Assembly (NCBI GenBank): GCA_028698695.1
Contig: JAQVWB010000078.1
Location: 1 to 8,687, forward strand
From: Syntrophomonadaceae bacterium
GTDB taxonomy: Bacteria > Bacillota > Syntrophomonadia > Syntrophomonadales > Syntrophomonadaceae
Length of the DNA stretch: 8,687 nucleotides
Direction: 5' to 3'
Notes under the pieces: generated by a model
The model's input: only the letters and a program-made list of their open reading frames with translations
Told to the model about the DNA's origin: nothing
The model's database searches: none
Made by a program: the position numbers and the translations under genes
In this document: piece by piece, positions 6,470 through 8,687 of the stretch
Numbering within the stretch: the first letter of the stretch is position 1
Layout of the letters: each line of letters begins with the position of its first letter

Positions 6470-6501
6470 GGGGAAAATGTTTCACGTGAAACATTTTCCC
6501 C
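6470..6501. repeat. 32-base perfect palindrome containing parS, possibly doubling as the parB terminator
   Basis: GGGGAAAA (6470-6477), the 16-base parS and TTTTCCCC (6494-6501) together form a perfect inverted repeat centred at 6485/6486. It begins 5 bases after the parB TAA. Transcribed, it could fold into a long hairpin, but no U-tract follows (GTTACACTTG), so a terminator role is only a possibility. Confidence 0.75.
6478..6493. promoter_or_regulatory. parS centromere site (ParB binding and loading)
   Basis: TGTTTCACGTGAAACA at 6478-6493 is an exact match to the bacterial parS consensus. ParB with CTP loads here. Its position directly downstream of parAB, in the origin-proximal region, is typical. 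No other full match was seen in the window. Confidence 0.96.
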
Positions 6502-6727
6502 GTTACACTTGAAAACTTAAACTAAGCTAATAATTAGAGCCTGATTCGAACTGATAATCAAATAATAAAAATCGTCAGGCACAGTCAGACATAGGCAGTA
6601 AAAAGTCCCTTTACCGGACTGCCGAGGTGTCCAAGCCTTCGGCTATGAACACCAATTCTAAAATAAAGGAAACCCAGGCTAATCATAACCAGTGTAGAGA
6701 ATATTATATTTCACAAAGAGGACAGCA

Positions 6728-7648
6728 ATGAATTTCCGTAAAAAAAAGAAAGCCACGCGACAGATTAATGGATATACGGTGCTAATAATTCCCCAGGGGA
6801 CCAAAAACCCCAAACGAATGACTTTCTCCTCGTCCAAAGCCAAAGTTATAGTTGGTGTGGGGGTAACATTTGTCCTGGGGTTGGTTTTGATTGCCGGATT
6901 ATATGCCAGTGGCATGAACGATATACGAAGGGTACAGACGATTAAACAGGATAATCATTCCCAGGCCGATACCATCAGGCAATTAAATGAAGAGATTAAA
7001 TCCCTGGAAGCACAACAGAAAGAACTGGCGAACAAGCAGACCGAAATAAAGAGATTAATGGGAATAAGTACGGAATCCAGGAGATCAACGCAACCCTCGC
7101 GCGGAGGCAAAGGCGGCGAGGTGGCGTATTCTATTCATGAGAGAAATGATGCACTGGAGCGGAGCCAAAATATAAAGACTTCATTAAATTCCGCTGATAA
7201 AGAGTTGGACGTGTTAATCGCCAAAGTTAAAAATGATCAATCTTACTTCCGCCGATTACCTAACCAATGGCCCTGTGAAGGAGAGATAAGCTCGACTTTC
7301 GGATGGAGGGATTCTCCCTTTGGTGGGAGAAGCGAAAGCTTTCATGATGGGTTGGATATAGCCAACTATTCAGGGACTGATGTGGTAGCTGCCGGAGATG
7401 GACGCGTTATTGAGGCAGGATGGAAACCTGTCTATGGCAGAACTATTATCATAGACCATGGTGCGGGACTGACTACTAAATATGCACACAACTCCAGTAT
7501 ATTGGTAGATGAAGGAGAACGCATAAAAAAAGGACAGCTAATTGCGAAAATGGGTAGTTCTGGTCGCAGTACCGGGCCACACCTGCACTTTTCCGTATTT
7601 AAAGGAGATGATCCGGTTGACCCGTTAATTTATTTACCGGATAGATAG
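6728..7648 (+). CDS. Membrane-anchored M23 family (LytM-type) peptidoglycan endopeptidase
   Basis: This is predicted to be a zinc metallo-endopeptidase that cuts peptide cross-links of peptidoglycan outside the membrane. The 306 residues comprise a basic cytoplasmic N-terminus (FRKKKKATR), one membrane segment (about 39-60), a coiled-coil stretch rich in Q, E and K (about 70-112), a glycine/serine-rich linker (about 114-131), a second helical part (about 138-172), and the M23 domain from about 185. M23 residues are all present: H206 and D210 (HDGLD), H254 (YAHNSS), and H285 with H287 (GPHLHF). H206, D210 and H287 are the expected zinc ligands, so it looks active rather than degenerate. The ATG at 6728 has the SD AAAGAGGA 5 bases upstream. 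The bactofilin gene starts 22 bases after its stop, a pairing seen in many bacteria where the two shape the cell wall locally. Confidence 0.92.
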   Translation: MNFRKKKKATRQINGYTVLIIPQGTKNPKRMTFSSSKAKVIVGVGVTFVLGLVLIAGLYASGMNDIRRVQTIKQDNHSQADTIRQLNEEIKSLEAQQKELANKQTEIKRLMGISTESRRSTQPSRGGKGGEVAYSIHERNDALERSQNIKTSLNSADKELDVLIAKVKNDQSYFRRLPNQWPCEGEISSTFGWRDSPFGGRSESFHDGLDIANYSGTDVVAAGDGRVIEAGWKPVYGRTIIIDHGAGLTTKYAHNSSILVDEGERIKKGQLIAKMGSSGRSTGPHLHFSVFKGDDPVDPLIYLPDR

Positions 7649-7670
7649 AATTAGTAAAGGAGATATTCAA

Positions 7671-8060
7671 TTGAGAAAGAAAGCCAGGGAATATGCAAAT
7701 ATTGAGAGTGTCATCTCCGAAACCGTAGAAGTAAAAGGCGATATTACCTCGCAAAGCTCGCTACGATTGGATGGGAAAGTAGAAGGCAGACTACAAATTA
7801 AAGGAGATCTGATTGTTGGCGAGAAGGGGTATATCAAAGGTGAAGTAAGGGTCACCAACCTGATGCTGGCCGGGAAAATTGAGGGAAATGCTGCTGCGAT
7901 CGGACGCCTGGAAATAACAGCAACCGGAAAAATGTACGGAGATGTAACCTGTAATCTATTAACCATTGAAGAGGGCGGTCAATTAGATGGTACATCTAAA
8001 ATGTTAAGGGACAAGGAAAAGCCTGAATTGGAAAAGGCCAGGATATCCAAGAAAAACTAG
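7671..8060 (+). CDS. Bactofilin (polymer-forming cytoskeletal protein)
   Basis: Bactofilins polymerise without nucleotide into beta-helical filaments that act as scaffolds, often for wall enzymes. The 129 residues show the DUF583-type repeat pattern of short beta-helix turns: VKGDITSQSSLRLDGKVEG, LIVGEKGYIKGEV, LMLAGKIEGNAAA, MYGDVTCNLLTIEEGG, followed by a charged tail from about residue 110 (KMLRDKEKPELEKARISKKN). The core is about 100 residues, normal for the family. It starts with TTG at 7671, supported by AAAGGAGAT (7656-7664) 6 bases upstream; no in-frame ATG gives a better N-terminus. The gene lies between the M23 peptidase and the phosphoribosyltransferase with gaps of 22 and 16 bases, so co-transcription is likely. 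A role tethering or positioning the M23 enzyme is inferred from known bactofilin/M23 partners, not shown here. Confidence 0.93.
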   Translation: MRKKAREYANIESVISETVEVKGDITSQSSLRLDGKVEGRLQIKGDLIVGEKGYIKGEVRVTNLMLAGKIEGNAAAIGRLEITATGKMYGDVTCNLLTIEEGGQLDGTSKMLRDKEKPELEKARISKKN

Positions 8061-8076
8061 TCAGGGGGCGGGGGGT

Positions 8077-8687
8077 TTGTTCAAAAATCGACGTGAAGCA
8101 GGCTATCTGCTGGCACAAAAACTTACAGAAGAACAGGTGAAATTTGATTTGGTTCTCGCTATTCCTCGAGGTGGCGTTATTACTGCGGAAGTGATCGCCC
8201 AACATTTTGACTGCCCGCTTGACATCATTATGGCTAAAAAAATTGGTTCACCTAGTTTGCCTGATTATGCGCTTGGTGCAGTATCTCTGGATGGAGAAGT
8301 ATTAGTCCATCACCACATGGTCAATCGGTTGGCAGAAATGGATCACGATATAATGAGGCAATTAACCAACGATACCATTAAAGAATTGCGGCGTCGTTAT
8401 GCTTTATTACGCGGCAATCGTTCCACGATAGAGGTAAAAAATCGCCAGGTTTTACTGGTAGATGATGGCATTGCTACCGGCTTTACTATAAAAGCGGCTC
8501 TGGATTACTTGAAGCGTAATGGAGTTGCCAGTATTATTATTGCTACCCCTGTATGCAGTAGAAGTGCCTTCCAGTTTCTGGACCAGGAAGTAAACCGGAT
8601 TATAACGCTGTTAGTTCCCGACCAGTTTTATGCCGTCAGTCAGTTTTATAATGATTATAGTGCGGTCGAAGATCGAGAAATAATCGA
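8077..8687 (+). CDS. Predicted phosphoribosyltransferase (COG1926-like), 3' end beyond the window
   Basis: The frame is open from TTG 8077 to the window edge, about 203 residues. It begins FKNRREAGYLLAQKL, the (F-x-D/N-R-x-EAG) start of the COG1926 phosphoribosyltransferase-like family, continues VLAIPRGGVITAEVIA and AKKIGSPSLPDYALGAV, and has the type I PRTase PRPP loop VLLVDDGIATGFTIKAAL. The usual family length is about 210-230 residues, so only the last few are missing. The reaction is not known for this family; a PRPP-dependent transfer or hydrolase-like activity is possible. The start is preceded by the G-rich string GGGGGCGGGGGG (8064-8075), an odd SD, 16 bases after the bactofilin stop. 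The family N-terminus fits the TTG start. Confidence 0.88.
   Translation, partial: MFKNRREAGYLLAQKLTEEQVKFDLVLAIPRGGVITAEVIAQHFDCPLDIIMAKKIGSPSLPDYALGAVSLDGEVLVHHHMVNRLAEMDHDIMRQLTNDTIKELRRRYALLRGNRSTIEVKNRQVLLVDDGIATGFTIKAALDYLKRNGVASIIIATPVCSRSAFQFLDQEVNRIITLLVPDQFYAVSQFYNDYSAVEDREII

Larger units (their letters stand above)
6465..6727. other. Intergenic region between parB and the M23 gene, with inverted repeats
   Basis: After the parS palindrome this 263-base gap has no coding frame of note. It holds several inverted repeats in a row: GCCTGA/TCAGGC (6539-6544 and 6575-6580), GGCAGT/ACTGCC (6594-6599 and 6618-6623) overlapping the alternative AGTCC/GGACT (6604-6608 and 6616-6620), and GGTGT/ACACC (6626-6630 and 6649-6653) enclosing AGCC/GGCT (6634-6637 and 6641-6644). 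An AT word, AATATTATATT, lies at 6700-6710, and the SD AAAGAGGA at 6715-6722. The repeats could form a structured leader for the downstream operon; I do not recognise a known riboswitch class. Confidence 0.55.

Noticed and set aside
6590..6660. tRNA-like or known riboswitch fold
   Set aside because: No cloverleaf with T-loop GTTCGA-type motif is seen, and c-di-AMP (ydaO), c-di-GMP, TPP and glycine signature motifs are missing.
1..8687. CRISPR array, insertion sequence, toxin-antitoxin or phage genes
   Set aside because: No spaced repeats, terminal inverted repeats with a transposase, or matching gene families were seen on either strand.

Overview
The window looks like the origin-proximal chromosome-segregation region of a low- to mid-GC Firmicute, most likely an anaerobic Clostridia-type bacterium. 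The evidence is the order mnmG, rsmG, noc, then parA, parB, with a perfect parS site, strong AGGAGG-type Shine-Dalgarno (SD) sequences, frequent TTG/GTG starts, and a Noc protein alongside ParB (Noc is a Firmicute trait). A glutaconate/acyl-CoA transferase pair suggests anaerobic acid metabolism, as in Syntrophomonas-like organisms; that placement is inference.

Layout. Positions 1 to about 113 do not belong to mnmG although the reading frame is open. They encode a beta-propeller-like peptide and look like a chimeric join. From about 114, the C-terminal part of mnmG is followed by rsmG and noc, closely packed on the + strand. A hairpin with U-tracts on both sides (about 2490-2552) ends noc and also the convergent minus-strand pair gctB/gctA (2585-4427). 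That CoA-transferase pair sits inverted between noc and parA, which lie next to or near each other in many Firmicutes. A 437-base divergent intergenic region (4428-4864) separates gctA from parA.

parA and parB overlap by 8 bases on the + strand. Right after parB lies a 32-base perfect palindrome (6470-6501) with the consensus parS at its centre. The rest of the 263-base gap (6465-6727) holds several inverted repeats that could form a structured leader. Then come a membrane-anchored M23 (LytM-type) peptidase, a bactofilin, and a phosphoribosyltransferase that runs off the right edge. All three are tightly spaced and probably form one operon.

Functionally, MnmG and RsmG modify tRNA and 16S rRNA. 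Noc, ParA, ParB and parS handle nucleoid occlusion and origin segregation. The M23 peptidase and bactofilin form a cell-wall/cytoskeleton pair. I see no CRISPR array, transposase, phage gene or tRNA/rRNA gene. The points most worth checking are the 5' chimeric junction, the palindromic parS, the inserted CoA-transferase pair, the parABS/M23/bactofilin neighbourhood, and the possible leader RNA.
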